The notes beneath the pieces were generated by a model. That model was not told where the DNA came from. It saw only the letters and a list, made by a program, of their open reading frames with translations, and searched no databases. From JAUIET01 sp964352475 (lineage in GTDB: Bacteria; Pseudomonadota; Gammaproteobacteria; Pseudomonadales; JAUIET01), in NCBI GenBank assembly GCA_964352475.1, contig CAYGSL010000018.1, positions 16,227 through 80,226 on the forward strand: a stretch of DNA of 64,000 nt, given 5' to 3'. The position numbers and the translations under genes were made by a program. Shown here one piece after another: positions 26,372 to 35,529 of this stretch; position 1 is the stretch's first letter; each line of letters starts with the position of its first letter.

Positions 26372-28087
26372 GTGGGTAAAACCGCAGAATTTTATGGAGG
26401 GTCTCTGGCCCTCCGGTTTTTTCTCCTATTGCTTAGTGTGGTATTGGCGACATGCTCATCGGTTGATGGGCTGATCCCCAAGCCAAAGCGCCCAAATGTT
26501 TTACTGATCGTTGTTGACGATGTCGGTTTTGCCGAACTGGGTGCGTTTGGCAGTGACATTCCAACCCCCAATATTGATGCACTTGCTAACGGCGGAATCA
26601 AACTCGCCAATTTTCATACGGCGCCTACGTGCTCGCCAACTCGTTCTATGTTGCTATCAGGCGTTGATAGCCACATTGCGGGTCTGGGCAACATGTTTGA
26701 GGAGCTCGCACCCAATCAAAAAGGAAAGCCAGGGTACGAAGGCTACTTGCATGAGCGTGTTGCGCCTTTGCCTGCGATATTCAAAGAGGCGGGTTATCGA
26801 ACCTTCATGGCGGGCAAATGGCATCTTGGCTTAGAACCGGAGCAAGGGCCTACTGAACGTGGTTTTGATCGTGCCTTTGCCGCTCTGGAAGGTGGTGCAG
26901 GTCATTTCGGTGACATGGCGGCGTTGTTTCACAATGAACCGGGAAGCCTTGGTAAGGCAAAGTACTCCAAAGATGGTGAACTTCTGGACCAGTTGCCGGA
27001 TAACTTTGAATACTCAAGCCAATTCTATGTTGATCAAATGCTTGAATATCTGGGCACGGGTGAACAAGAGCAACCATTCTTTGCTTACTTATCATTTACT
27101 GCACCACACTGGCCATTACAAGCACCTGCGGAAACGATAGCGAAGTATAAAGGCAAGTTCGATGAAGGCTACGAACAGGCGGCAGAGCGGCGACTAGCGC
27201 GTCAGATTGAACTGGGTTTGATTCCTGAGTCGGCGAAGCTCAGTCAACGGCCTGATGACGCGCCTGCATGGGAAACACTTAGCGAAGAACAGCGACGTAT
27301 TTCGGCACGTGCCAAAGAAATTTACGCGGCAATGTTGGACGAAGTGGATAGCCACACTGGCCGCTTGTTAGATCATTTGCGATCTACAGGGGAATTAGAC
27401 AATACCATTATTGTTTTCATGTCTGATAACGGTTCGGAAGGCCACGACATTGACGGTTTGTTCCCTGAAGAGCATTTTCCAAAGGCAAGAGAGTGGTTGC
27501 TGGCCTCCCATAAGTTTGATTTTGATTCCATGGGTGGTCCCGGTTCCTACGTGATGTATGGCCAGGGTTGGGGATGGGCCGCAGCACCGGCTTTCCGTGG
27601 GTATAAAGCGTTTGTGACGCAAGGTGGCACACGAGTTCCGGCGTTTGTGCACTATCCAAAATTAACGCTCTCGGAAAACGCAATCAGTAATGCCTTGCTC
27701 AGTGTTAAAGATGTTGCGCCAACGCTGCTGCAGCTTGCCGACATCAAGCAACACGACGGCGAATTTCAGGGTAAAGAAGTGGCGCGCATGTCCGGGGTAA
27801 GCTTTACGCCAGTGCTGGAAGGGCAGCCATTTGATACTTCAGAGAGGGTGTTGGGTCTTGAACTGTTCGGAAAGCGCAGTATCCGCCAGGGTGAGTGGAC
27901 GCTGGTGGAAATGTTTGAACCGCAGGGCACTGGTGACTGGCAGATGTATTATCTCGGCATTGATCTTGCCGAACGATTTGATGTGTCAGATCAGTTCCCG
28001 GAACAGTTCATTGCGATGAAAGCAATGTGGGAACAATACGCCAAGGAAAACGGAGTCATCATCCCTGATTGGAACAGCGGGTATTAA
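26372..28087 (+). CDS. Arylsulfatase-type sulfatase, probable lipoprotein
   Basis: A 571-residue type I sulfatase that hydrolyses a sulfate ester. The formylglycine site is Cys87 in CSPTR, followed by the second signature YRTFMAGKWHLG. Metal ligands include the two Asp in IVVDDVGF and Asp/Asn in FMSDNGSEG. A lipobox (LATC, Cys about 28) suggests export as a lipoprotein. GTG 26372 is the start that retains a positively charged signal sequence, but a terminator-like hairpin lies inside this part (26396-26422), so the start is uncertain. It is 3 bp from the PhyH gene. A dedicated maturase is not in the window. Confidence 0.88.
   Translation: MGKTAEFYGGSLALRFFLLLLSVVLATCSSVDGLIPKPKRPNVLLIVVDDVGFAELGAFGSDIPTPNIDALANGGIKLANFHTAPTCSPTRSMLLSGVDSHIAGLGNMFEELAPNQKGKPGYEGYLHERVAPLPAIFKEAGYRTFMAGKWHLGLEPEQGPTERGFDRAFAALEGGAGHFGDMAALFHNEPGSLGKAKYSKDGELLDQLPDNFEYSSQFYVDQMLEYLGTGEQEQPFFAYLSFTAPHWPLQAPAETIAKYKGKFDEGYEQAAERRLARQIELGLIPESAKLSQRPDDAPAWETLSEEQRRISARAKEIYAAMLDEVDSHTGRLLDHLRSTGELDNTIIVFMSDNGSEGHDIDGLFPEEHFPKAREWLLASHKFDFDSMGGPGSYVMYGQGWGWAAAPAFRGYKAFVTQGGTRVPAFVHYPKLTLSENAISNALLSVKDVAPTLLQLADIKQHDGEFQGKEVARMSGVSFTPVLEGQPFDTSERVLGLELFGKRSIRQGEWTLVEMFEPQGTGDWQMYYLGIDLAERFDVSDQFPEQFIAMKAMWEQYAKENGVIIPDWNSGY
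26396..26422 (+). terminator. Intrinsic-terminator-like hairpin after the TonB receptor
   Basis: GGAGGG (26396-26401), a 7-nt loop and CCCTCC (26409-26414) form a GC stem, followed by GG and six T (26417-26422). It sits 64 bp after the receptor stop, where a terminator would be expected, but also within the predicted signal-peptide coding part of the sulfatase. It could terminate, attenuate or be chance. Confidence 0.5.
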
Positions 28088-28090
28088 ATT

Positions 28091-28921
28091 GTGGCTGCAC
28101 TCAGCGAAGAACACGTCAGGGCATATAAAGATGACGGGGTCATCATTGTTCGAAATGCAGTTGATTCCGTCTGGGTAGAAAAACTGCTTGCTGTTGCCGA
28201 TCAACAACTGCAAGCGCCGGGGAAATGGGCCAATGATGGTTCACCAGGTGCCCAACGAGACCGCATGTTCACTGATCGCTACATGTGGCAATCCGTACAA
28301 CCCATAAAAGACTACGTGTTTAACTCGCCTTGTGCAGAGCTTGCCGCTGCCGCCATGCAGAGTGAGACAGTACGCTTTTACTTTGATCATCTGTTGGTAA
28401 AGGAACCTGGCACCAGCAGTGTTACTCCCTGGCACCAGGATATTCCCTATTGGCCGTTTCTCGGTAAACAGGTTTGCTCGATTTGGCTGGCCTTAACACC
28501 AGCAACCATTGCCGGCAGCGCGATGGAATTTGTCCGTGGCTCGCATAAAAACAATACCTACTATCAGGCACAGGTGTTTGGCGATCGTGATGATCACCCC
28601 AACAGCGCGTGGACCGGAAAGTCACAGGCGGAGCCGGTTCCGGATATTGAGGCAAATCGAGAGGCCTACGATATTATCGGTTGGGACGTGGAGCCTGGCG
28701 ATGTGGTGCTGTTCTCATCATGGATATTACATTGGGCTGGCGGGAATCAATCGCAAACCAGTCGCCGCGCTGCTTTATCTACGCGATGGCTGGGAGACGA
28801 CGCTGTCTGGCACCCCCACAGTGGGGCTGATCCTACAGTGAACCCTGATGAAGTATCTGTGGCGCCGGGTGAGGCGCCAACAGACGATCGCTTTTTCCCC
28901 AAAGTATGGCCAGCTCTTTAA
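28091..28921 (+). CDS. Phytanoyl-CoA-dioxygenase-family oxygenase
   Basis: A 276-residue Fe(II)/2-oxoglutarate oxygenase of the PhyH type. The metal triad is His-x-Asp in TPWHQDIPYWPF at about 115-117 and the distal His in SSWILHWAGGNQ at about 216; the 2-oxoglutarate Arg follows in SRRAALSTRW. It starts with GTG 3 bp after the sulfatase stop, so the two should be translated together. A hydroxylation step next to desulfation is plausible. Its stop codon shares bases with the convergent MBL gene. Confidence 0.88.
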   Translation: MAALSEEHVRAYKDDGVIIVRNAVDSVWVEKLLAVADQQLQAPGKWANDGSPGAQRDRMFTDRYMWQSVQPIKDYVFNSPCAELAAAAMQSETVRFYFDHLLVKEPGTSSVTPWHQDIPYWPFLGKQVCSIWLALTPATIAGSAMEFVRGSHKNNTYYQAQVFGDRDDHPNSAWTGKSQAEPVPDIEANREAYDIIGWDVEPGDVVLFSSWILHWAGGNQSQTSRRAALSTRWLGDDAVWHPHSGADPTVNPDEVSVAPGEAPTDDRFFPKVWPAL

Positions 28922-30384
28922 AATTTATACCGTTTCGCGCTAGCAAGTTTCCTGGAAGCCACTTTCGCATCCAGGGCTTTTTGTAAGTCTTGCATTGTGC
29001 CCGTCATAGGGCTGTGCGCCGAGACCAGTATTGTTGGCGAAAGCTTAAGCCGTTTTAGCGCCTCTGCGAATGTGCGGGTTGACTTTACTGCCGGGCGAAT
29101 CGGGCCCGCGCGCGGTACGTTAAAGTGGTCTGCTGAAAATAATATGCCTTGCTTGGGTAACCACGCTACCAAGATATGCTCGCTGTGCGCGGTAGGGCCA
29201 ATATCAATCAGCTGAAGTTTGTTCTGCTTGGACTTTAGCGTTTTACTTGCGCCAACCGTTTTAATTTTTGCATCTAGGCCCTCGGTTGCTTCTTTAACCA
29301 CGCTCTTATGATCTTTTGCGGTGAGCAGCGTCGCACCTTCTTTGGCAAACACTTTTGCCGCCATAATATGGTCGGCGTGGTGGTGTGTCATTACCGCGTA
29401 ACGTATTGGCTTGTCAGCGACGCTGCCTCTCAGCGTTTTGATTCGCTGTTCTGCGCCACCCGTTCCACCAATGGCAACCAGGTGATCGCCCATATCAACA
29501 AACAAGCCATATGTGCCGCTACCACCTACGTGATAGACACCTTTGCTCAATTCGACCAAACGCATTTCATCCGGGCCCAGCGGCTCGGTTTTGGTTAATG
29601 TCGACTCGATCTGCGCCAGCTCAGAAAAACCTTCATTCAAAGTGATTTTCTGATTCTCACGTTGCATATCCAAGTCACCATTTACGTGCAGTTCGAAACG
29701 CTTATTGAAAGCGACGCCCTCTATCATTTCGTAGTCCAGGAATTCATACTCCACTAAGCCAGCGCGTGCCAGGTAGCGCTCGCTGTGCGTTAACAACCCA
29801 GATTTTTTGTCGAAATAAAGGCTGATGGAAGGCCCAACAGCCATGCTGAAACTCACTACTGAATTTGTTTTTCCTTTGTGCTCTACGTCACCCAAGTATA
29901 GAGCGGTATGGGAGCGTTCTTTTAGCAGCTTGACCAGAAGTGGGGGAGTAACCCGTATATAGGGTCCAGAGCTGCTGTCAAAGTCAGGCTCTTGCATCGG
30001 TTGCGCGGTGTTCGCGCGGTAATCTATATTGAAGCTCTGCTCGCCATTAATGACTGTTGCGTTGTCGAACTCAAAACCGCCGCTGTAGCCAAAGTTCTTG
30101 GTGACAAACAGCTTGTTACCAAAGTCTACGGCACTGATGCCTTTGGTGTAATTTTTGTCCCAGGGTTTCCTTGGTCTCAGGCTTTGATTAACGGCACGGC
30201 CTTCGGTTTCGTGCTCAACTATGATTGACTGCATTGCATCGAGCGCATCCTTTCCGCCATGCGCGTCAATCGCCTGTTCAATTATCTGCTGGGCTTTCTT
30301 CACTTTCGCTTCGGTGAAGTTTTCGCCGTGCGCTGTGCTTGCAAGCATGAAAGCAAGTAAGCAGATGCAAAGTTTTATGTTCAT
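28918..30384 (-). CDS. Exported MBL-fold metallo-hydrolase
   Basis: A 488-residue protein with a signal peptide (residues 1-20, ending STAHG). The C-terminal half, from about 270, is a metallo-beta-lactamase-fold domain with the metal site HHHADHIM at about 320, a Ser-His pair in TAHSEHILV and a late His in SAHSPMTG. The N-terminal half is a beta-rich domain without recognised motifs. This layout occurs in periplasmic MBL proteins of the SoxH/quinoprotein-relay type, but the activity is not known. It converges on PhyH with a 4-bp overlap. Confidence 0.82.
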   Translation of the reverse strand: MNIKLCICLLAFMLASTAHGENFTEAKVKKAQQIIEQAIDAHGGKDALDAMQSIIVEHETEGRAVNQSLRPRKPWDKNYTKGISAVDFGNKLFVTKNFGYSGGFEFDNATVINGEQSFNIDYRANTAQPMQEPDFDSSSGPYIRVTPPLLVKLLKERSHTALYLGDVEHKGKTNSVVSFSMAVGPSISLYFDKKSGLLTHSERYLARAGLVEYEFLDYEMIEGVAFNKRFELHVNGDLDMQRENQKITLNEGFSELAQIESTLTKTEPLGPDEMRLVELSKGVYHVGGSGTYGLFVDMGDHLVAIGGTGGAEQRIKTLRGSVADKPIRYAVMTHHHADHIMAAKVFAKEGATLLTAKDHKSVVKEATEGLDAKIKTVGASKTLKSKQNKLQLIDIGPTAHSEHILVAWLPKQGILFSADHFNVPRAGPIRPAVKSTRTFAEALKRLKLSPTILVSAHSPMTGTMQDLQKALDAKVASRKLASAKRYKF

Positions 30385-30450
30385 TGTGAAATCCCCATTA
30401 GCGGAAGTGTATTCGTGCGGCCAGTGTATTCCTGAGTCTGGGTTGTGGAG

Positions 30451-31545
30451 CTAACTTTGAGACAAAGCGCCCTCGACGTGCGATAGCTCGCCGGAGTGCG
30501 CATCAGCTGGCAGAATTTGCACTTCCTGCCCATCACTCAGGTTTTCTGCACCGCGAATGACTAAGCGATCATTTGATTGTATTGCGCCAGAAATGGCTAT
30601 GTAATCGCCATTGGATGCGCCTGGTTTGACTTCCAATTGCCTGGCAATGTTATTTTCAGCGACTTTGAAAACACTGACGCCTGTGTCACGGAGTATTAAA
30701 GCATCACGGTGAACGGCAATAGCGGATTGAACATCGCTGCTCGTGAGGGCCAATTGAACGGCTTCTCCAATAACCCATAGAGAAGGGTCGGCCAATGTCA
30801 CCCTGGCTTCAAGCATTCGTGTTCGCTGGTCTCCCACAGGAATTAGTGTGCGTAAAGCGCCACTCTCATAATTGTTCTCAGTGCGCAGTGTTAGCTGCAT
30901 ACCGGTTTTTGCGTAACGGGCGATAGTAATTGGCGCACGCGCACTTAGCTCAAGTTGCTTTGTATTCACAAGCCTGAGTAAATTGCTACCCGATTCAGTA
31001 AACTCGCCGGCCATAAGTTCGCGAGTGGCAATGACGCCTGGGAATGGCGCTTTTATACTGGTTTTTTCGACCAGTAATTGCGACGTCTCTATGGCGATCT
31101 GCGCCATTTTCAGGTCCTGCGCAAGCATCGCGCTTTGTGATTTGGCTTGATCCAGCTCCGAACGCGAGCTGTTGTTATGCAGGGTTAACTCTTCCAGTCT
31201 GTTTATCTGCCTATTCTGATACGCCAACTCCGCCTCTATTCTGGCCGCGCTGCTCAGGTTACGGCGAAGTTCCAGCTTAAGTGTTCGATCGTCTATGCGC
31301 GCAATCACATCACCTTTCGCCACTTCTTGTCCCAGCTCTGCGATCCACAACAATTGGCCTTCCGTTTCCGCGGACAGTACGGCGTCCTGGCGACTTACCA
31401 CGGTTCCCGGTACCCATAGAGTGCTGGCTATTTCGCGTTTTTCCGCAGGCGCTACCTGAACAACCGGCAAAACCTGGGCGGCGCTAGTAGCTACATAGAG
31501 CAATAGCCAAATAGTAACTAACATTTTTAGAATGTGATTTAACAT
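30451..31545 (-). CDS. RND efflux periplasmic adaptor (MFP)
   Basis: A 364-residue membrane-fusion protein linking an RND pump to an outer-membrane channel. It has a signal peptide (about 1-25), a split lipoyl/barrel-sandwich domain around LSAETEGQLLWIAELGQEVA and KTSIKAPFPGVIATRELMAG, a coiled-coil hairpin at about 85-135, and a beta-barrel domain beyond. ATG 31545 follows AGGGGA and lies 10 bp past the transporter stop; a longer frame to 31563 would overlap it. No outer-membrane channel gene is adjacent, so a shared TolC-like protein is likely. Confidence 0.9.
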   Translation of the reverse strand: MLNHILKMLVTIWLLLYVATSAAQVLPVVQVAPAEKREIASTLWVPGTVVSRQDAVLSAETEGQLLWIAELGQEVAKGDVIARIDDRTLKLELRRNLSSAARIEAELAYQNRQINRLEELTLHNNSSRSELDQAKSQSAMLAQDLKMAQIAIETSQLLVEKTSIKAPFPGVIATRELMAGEFTESGSNLLRLVNTKQLELSARAPITIARYAKTGMQLTLRTENNYESGALRTLIPVGDQRTRMLEARVTLADPSLWVIGEAVQLALTSSDVQSAIAVHRDALILRDTGVSVFKVAENNIARQLEVKPGASNGDYIAISGAIQSNDRLVIRGAENLSDGQEVQILPADAHSGELSHVEGALSQS

Positions 31546-31555
31546 AGAGTTCCCC

Positions 31556-34471
31556 TTACGCAACGGATTGCAAAGCTGGCGGTTTGGGTTGTGGATGGTC
31601 TGTGCTGACTAAACTGGCCTTGCTTGTTCCCATTCGAAGCATGCATGGCAGCAGAACTACGGTGAACACTGTGCTAAAACACATGCCTCCCACAATCACT
31701 GCGGCCAGGCCGCGATAGATGACACTTCCAGCACCCGGCATAAGCAACAATGGCAACATACCGAAGATGCTGGTCAGCGTGCTCATAAAGATAGGTCGAA
31801 GTCGCATGCTCAGGGCTTGCTCAACAGCGTGGTGTCTGCTGGTGCCTTCGCGCTCCGTAGATCTGGTTTGATGCACCAGCAAAATTGCGTTGTTCACAAC
31901 CAATCCAAGCAGAATCACAAAGCCAATCATGGTCAACAAGTCCAAGGGTTGAAAGCTAATCAGATTCAGTAGCCGCAGGGAAATAACCCCACCCACCATC
32001 GCAAGCGGCATCGCTAGCACGACAAGCAGGCTGTCCAGCAGCGAACGAAACAGTGCAGTCATTAGAAGAAACAGAATCAGGATTGCCACTGCAAAATTAC
32101 TGCTCATAGTACCAATGGCCTGCTGCAGTGCATTAGCGCTGCCCGCGTACAACACATTGCCATCTTCTGGCAGCTGTTCTTTTAGGGCCGGCTCCACGCT
32201 CTGCTTCAGTACGTCAACAATATGCTCAAGACTCACGTCGTCTGGAGGACGCAGACTCAAAGTGACAGTGCGACGACGATCTACACGGCGCAACTCACTT
32301 GGCCCAACCGTTCTTTGCACGTCGGCCAGCTTTGCCAGCGGAACAATATTTCCATTGCTGTCTGCGAGCGGCATTCCGGCCAAGGCTTCCGGACTGTGCC
32401 AGTCTTTTGCCCGGAGAATAATGTTCTTTCGCTTTTCACCGTCAAAGTGCTCACCAAGATATAAGCCGTCCCCAAGTGCGCGAACCATGGAACCAAAATC
32501 TTCACGCGTCCAGCCGTGCTCCGCCAATGCCTGGTCATGCGGAGCCAATCGAAGTTCAGGCTGCGTTTGCTGTAAAGAAGGTTCTATGCGCACATTCGTT
32601 GTGGGTAAGTGTTGTTGCAGTAAGGACTTTCCTTGTTCGGCGCTTAGTGCCAATGCGTCTCGATCCTTTCCTTGTAAGTGCAGTTTGATCTCTCTATCCC
32701 CACCAAATCCACCGAAGAGGTTTCCCTGCGCTGCAAATGCCGTGAAATCTGGCAAGCCAATCAGAATGTCGTTTTTTACAATTTCAAGTAACTCATCTAC
32801 TCGGCCTTGATCTTGTGCGCGAATCCCCAGGGTGCCACCACCAGGCCAACTCAGCACGTAGTAGTTTTTTAGCGCCGGTTGCTTTTCGCCACTCATGTAA
32901 GGTGCCAACCTCTTATCAAGTACCGCCACATATTCTTCGCGAATACTTTCCCGGCTGGCACCCGCCGGCGTTCGAAAATACACATCCACTGCATCGCGTT
33001 TGACTGGCGGCAAGTAATCAAGCTCAGGCAGTAGCAGGGCGCTGATCAACAGTGGACCACTGATTAAACCAATGACCAGCATACGTCGTTTGGTTACGGT
33101 GCTGGACAGGCGCATTACACGATTGCTTATCCGCTGCCACAGTGACGCATTCACATCCTTCTGTTTGTGCTCTCTTAGCCATAGCTTCGCAGCCACTGGC
33201 AGCACTGTAACGGCCACNNNNNNNNNNNNNNNNNNNNNNNNNNNNNNNNNNNNNNNNNNNNNNNNNNNNNNNNNNNNNNNNNNNNNNNNNNNNNNNNNNN
33301 NNNNNNNNNNNNNNNNNCCAGTGGCTTGAAGAACCACAAATGTTGCAAGAAGAGAAATGGGAATGGCCGTGGCCACAATCAATGTGGCACGCAGTCTTCG
33401 CAAAAACAACCAAAGAACGCCTATTGCCAGCACTACACCGAGCACAAGATTGCTACTGACCAGACCAATCGCTCGATATATAAATACGGAAGCATCAAAC
33501 GACTGCGCTATGACCAATTGCTTTTCGGCGAGCACATTCTCGTTCAGCTCTGCCACTGCTACCTTGACTCGATTCAACGTTTCCAAGGCATTGGCACTGC
33601 TTTGCTTATCAACCCGAATCGACAGCGCGGGGTTACCATTTTGAGTGGCAATACCGTTGCTCTCACCACGTCTAACTACAACTTCCGCCAAATCACCCAG
33701 GCGCACCGGCTGCCCGTTGCGCCATTCAATGACCTGGTCTTTCAACTCCTGCGGTTGATAGCGCCCCTCAAAGCGCAGCGTGTACTGCCGCCGTCCCACG
33801 TCAACAAATCCGCCAGAGATGTCGTTAGATCGTCCCAACCGAGCCGCCACCTGGGAAAGGGGCACCCCAAGCTCGGCGGCCCGGTATGGGTCGAACAGGA
33901 TTTGCAGCTCTTCGTCATTGCCCGCACCATCGCGGGCCTGAACGCTGGACACGCCTGGCACACTTTCAAGTGCCGGTCTGATAATGTCCTCTGCGAACTG
34001 CGCATAGTCTTCTATGGATTCTGGATTGCCAGGCAGAACCTGCAAAAAGAAAAACGTCAACGCCGGCTGGTCTCCACCACCACCCATGGTCACCACTGGC
34101 TGATCTGCATCTCGCGGCAATGGATCAAGACGATTCAATCGCGCAATCACATCCATCAAGGTTTTCTGCATATCGGTTTCCAAACCGAACTGCAAAGTAA
34201 TACGCGCATTGCCCGCGTTTGCACGCGAATCCATCTCTTCCATGCCCGGCAAGCCGCGCATCACTGACTCAATCGGCTCAACAATCTCCGACTCAATCTC
34301 CATCGGTGATGCTGCCCGCCAATTTGTTTGAATACTGATTTGCGGTGTTTCAATGTCTGGAAACAACTGTACTGGCAGCTGGCTCAGACTGTACAAGCCG
34401 AATATAACCACCAGCGCAACGGCAACGCCGACGCTGGCTGGGTTTCGCAATGAGCTTGCTGTTAGTTGCAT
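31556..34471 (-). CDS. RND-family efflux transporter, interrupted by an assembly gap
   Basis: An AcrB/MexB-type inner-membrane proton-driven pump. The N-terminus (RNPASVGVAVALVVIFGLYSL, then QLPVQLFPDIETPQ) and the C-terminal helices are typical, as is LLGLVVNNAILLVHQ near residue 880 of the gapped chain. The 100 N at 33218-33317 replace the part from late helix 2 to helix 4. About 384 residues lie before the gap and 553 after, so with a usual total near 1,030-1,050 the real gap should be about 300-330 bp. The proton-relay Asp pair should fall in it. The adaptor gene follows 10 bp downstream. Confidence 0.92.
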   Translation of the reverse strand: MQLTASSLRNPASVGVAVALVVIFGLYSLSQLPVQLFPDIETPQISIQTNWRAASPMEIESEIVEPIESVMRGLPGMEEMDSRANAGNARITLQFGLETDMQKTLMDVIARLNRLDPLPRDADQPVVTMGGGGDQPALTFFFLQVLPGNPESIEDYAQFAEDIIRPALESVPGVSSVQARDGAGNDEELQILFDPYRAAELGVPLSQVAARLGRSNDISGGFVDVGRRQYTLRFEGRYQPQELKDQVIEWRNGQPVRLGDLAEVVVRRGESNGIATQNGNPALSIRVDKQSSANALETLNRVKVAVAELNENVLAEKQLVIAQSFDASVFIYRAIGLVSSNLVLGVVLAIGVLWLFLRRLRATLIVATAIPISLLATFVVLQATXXXXXXXXXXXXXXXXXXXXXXXXXXXXXXXXXXVAVTVLPVAAKLWLREHKQKDVNASLWQRISNRVMRLSSTVTKRRMLVIGLISGPLLISALLLPELDYLPPVKRDAVDVYFRTPAGASRESIREEYVAVLDKRLAPYMSGEKQPALKNYYVLSWPGGGTLGIRAQDQGRVDELLEIVKNDILIGLPDFTAFAAQGNLFGGFGGDREIKLHLQGKDRDALALSAEQGKSLLQQHLPTTNVRIEPSLQQTQPELRLAPHDQALAEHGWTREDFGSMVRALGDGLYLGEHFDGEKRKNIILRAKDWHSPEALAGMPLADSNGNIVPLAKLADVQRTVGPSELRRVDRRRTVTLSLRPPDDVSLEHIVDVLKQSVEPALKEQLPEDGNVLYAGSANALQQAIGTMSSNFAVAILILFLLMTALFRSLLDSLLVVLAMPLAMVGGVISLRLLNLISFQPLDLLTMIGFVILLGLVVNNAILLVHQTRSTEREGTSRHHAVEQALSMRLRPIFMSTLTSIFGMLPLLLMPGAGSVIYRGLAAVIVGGMCFSTVFTVVLLPCMLRMGTSKASLVSTDHPQPKPPALQSVA
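33218..33317. other. Assembly gap of exactly 100 N
   Basis: A run of 100 N inside the RND transporter gene. The exact length suggests a placeholder for a gap of unknown size. Family comparison predicts about 105 residues between the flanking stretches FVVLQAT and VAVTVLPVAAK, so the true gap is probably near 316 bp and of length 1 modulo 3 if the gene is intact. Confidence 0.97.
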
Positions 34472-34590
34472 GTGTGATGGTCAGAAATTTCTGTCATCAC
34501 TACATTAACAATATTGAAGTAGGAAATAAGGAAGATGAGATAAGGCGTCTTTAACGCGCGGTAAAACGCACCTGCTTGATCTTGGCACTA

Positions 34591-34702
34591 GGTATTGCAT
34601 CAATTGCCATTTTAGTTGACTGTTGAAAAGAGGGACCTTTTCAACAAGCCCCCATGGATGGGTTCACGGCGTGTCAACTAAAATGGCAATTGATGCAATG
34701 CC
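34591..34702 (-). repeat. 112-bp structured palindromic repeat, copy 1
   Basis: Arms 34591-34620 and 34673-34702 are 30 bp each and complementary with one G-T mismatch (34593/34700), flanking a 52-nt centre. Read on the minus strand, the centre starts ACGCCGTGAA, then a hairpin CCCAT-CC-ATGGG, then a hairpin TGTTGAAAAG/CTTTTCAACA with loop containing GTCCCT. It therefore folds as a long stem with two inner hairpins. It lies between the RND gene start and the end of the LytTR response-regulator gene. A second copy with unrelated arms is at 36724-36835. Confidence 0.9.
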
Positions 34703-34719
34703 GATCTAGTTAATGGCTA

Positions 34720-35529
34720 CTAACAAATATCAACAACAACCTGCCGATAAGTCCGACTAACCTTCAACTCCGCCCCACACTGCAACGTCAATAGATGCTC
34801 CCCATTCCCAGCCGCCCGAATCTTCTTAACTCTATCAACATTGATAATAGTAGACCTATGCACCCGCTTAAAAATTGTCGGGTTTAACACTCGCTCCAGC
34901 TGCTTCATCGTAACCCTCATAATATGCGTTAGAGAATCACTGTGAATGCACATATAATCGCCGGCCGCATCAACCCAGTCGATATCTTCAACCGGTAGAA
35001 TATGCACCTCCTGACCATCCTTGATCGTTAATTTTTCCGGCCACTGCTCATTCGGCGCCGAGTCATCGCCCAGCAATCGCTGATCGATCTCAACAGCTGA
35101 CTCTCCAGTCAGATTCGCAACCAGGTCCAACAACTGCTGCTTATGCTCACGCTCAAATCGAAAGCTCTGCTGCTCTACCGCCCGGATCACGGCCTCACTT
35201 AAGCGCTCTTCATCAATAGGTTTAAGCAAATAGTCGATGGCGTGCACCTCAAAAGCATCCAATGCGTATTGACCGAATGCGGTTACAAAAATAACCAGTG
35301 GAATAGTGTCGCCTTGCATTTTTCGAACAACGTCAAAGCCCGATAAGCCTGGCATCTGAATGTCCAGAAACATCAAATCAGGGCGATGCTCAGCAACCGC
35401 ATGCAAGGCTTCGTAGCCATTACAGCATTCAGCTACCAATTCAATATTGTCAGAGTTTTCCAGGCGTAGTTTCAGACCTCGGCGTGCCAATGGTTCGTCA
35501 TCAACAATTACAGCTCGTAACGCACTCAT
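34720..35529 (-). CDS. LytTR-type response regulator
   Basis: A 269-residue response regulator. Residues 1-125 form the receiver domain with the acidic pocket IVDDEP, the phospho-acceptor Asp at about 55 in LMFLDIQMPG, and the conserved Lys in YLLKPIDEERL. Residues about 165-268 form the LytTR DNA-binding domain with DWVDAAGDYMCIH and KRVHRSTIINVDRVKKI. It overlaps the sensor kinase by 4 bp. The two make a LytS/LytR (AlgZ/AlgR-like) pair; the RND operon next door is a possible target. Confidence 0.94.
   Translation of the reverse strand: MSALRAVIVDDEPLARRGLKLRLENSDNIELVAECCNGYEALHAVAEHRPDLMFLDIQMPGLSGFDVVRKMQGDTIPLVIFVTAFGQYALDAFEVHAIDYLLKPIDEERLSEAVIRAVEQQSFRFEREHKQQLLDLVANLTGESAVEIDQRLLGDDSAPNEQWPEKLTIKDGQEVHILPVEDIDWVDAAGDYMCIHSDSLTHIMRVTMKQLERVLNPTIFKRVHRSTIINVDRVKKIRAAGNGEHLLTLQCGAELKVSRTYRQVVVDIC

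Noticed and set aside
27395..27683. Antisense frames within the sulfatase gene
   Set aside because: Shadow frames of a well-supported sulfatase with intact active-site motifs.
33024..33413. Frames crossing the N run
   Set aside because: They consist largely of unknown residues and lie in other frames of the RND gene.
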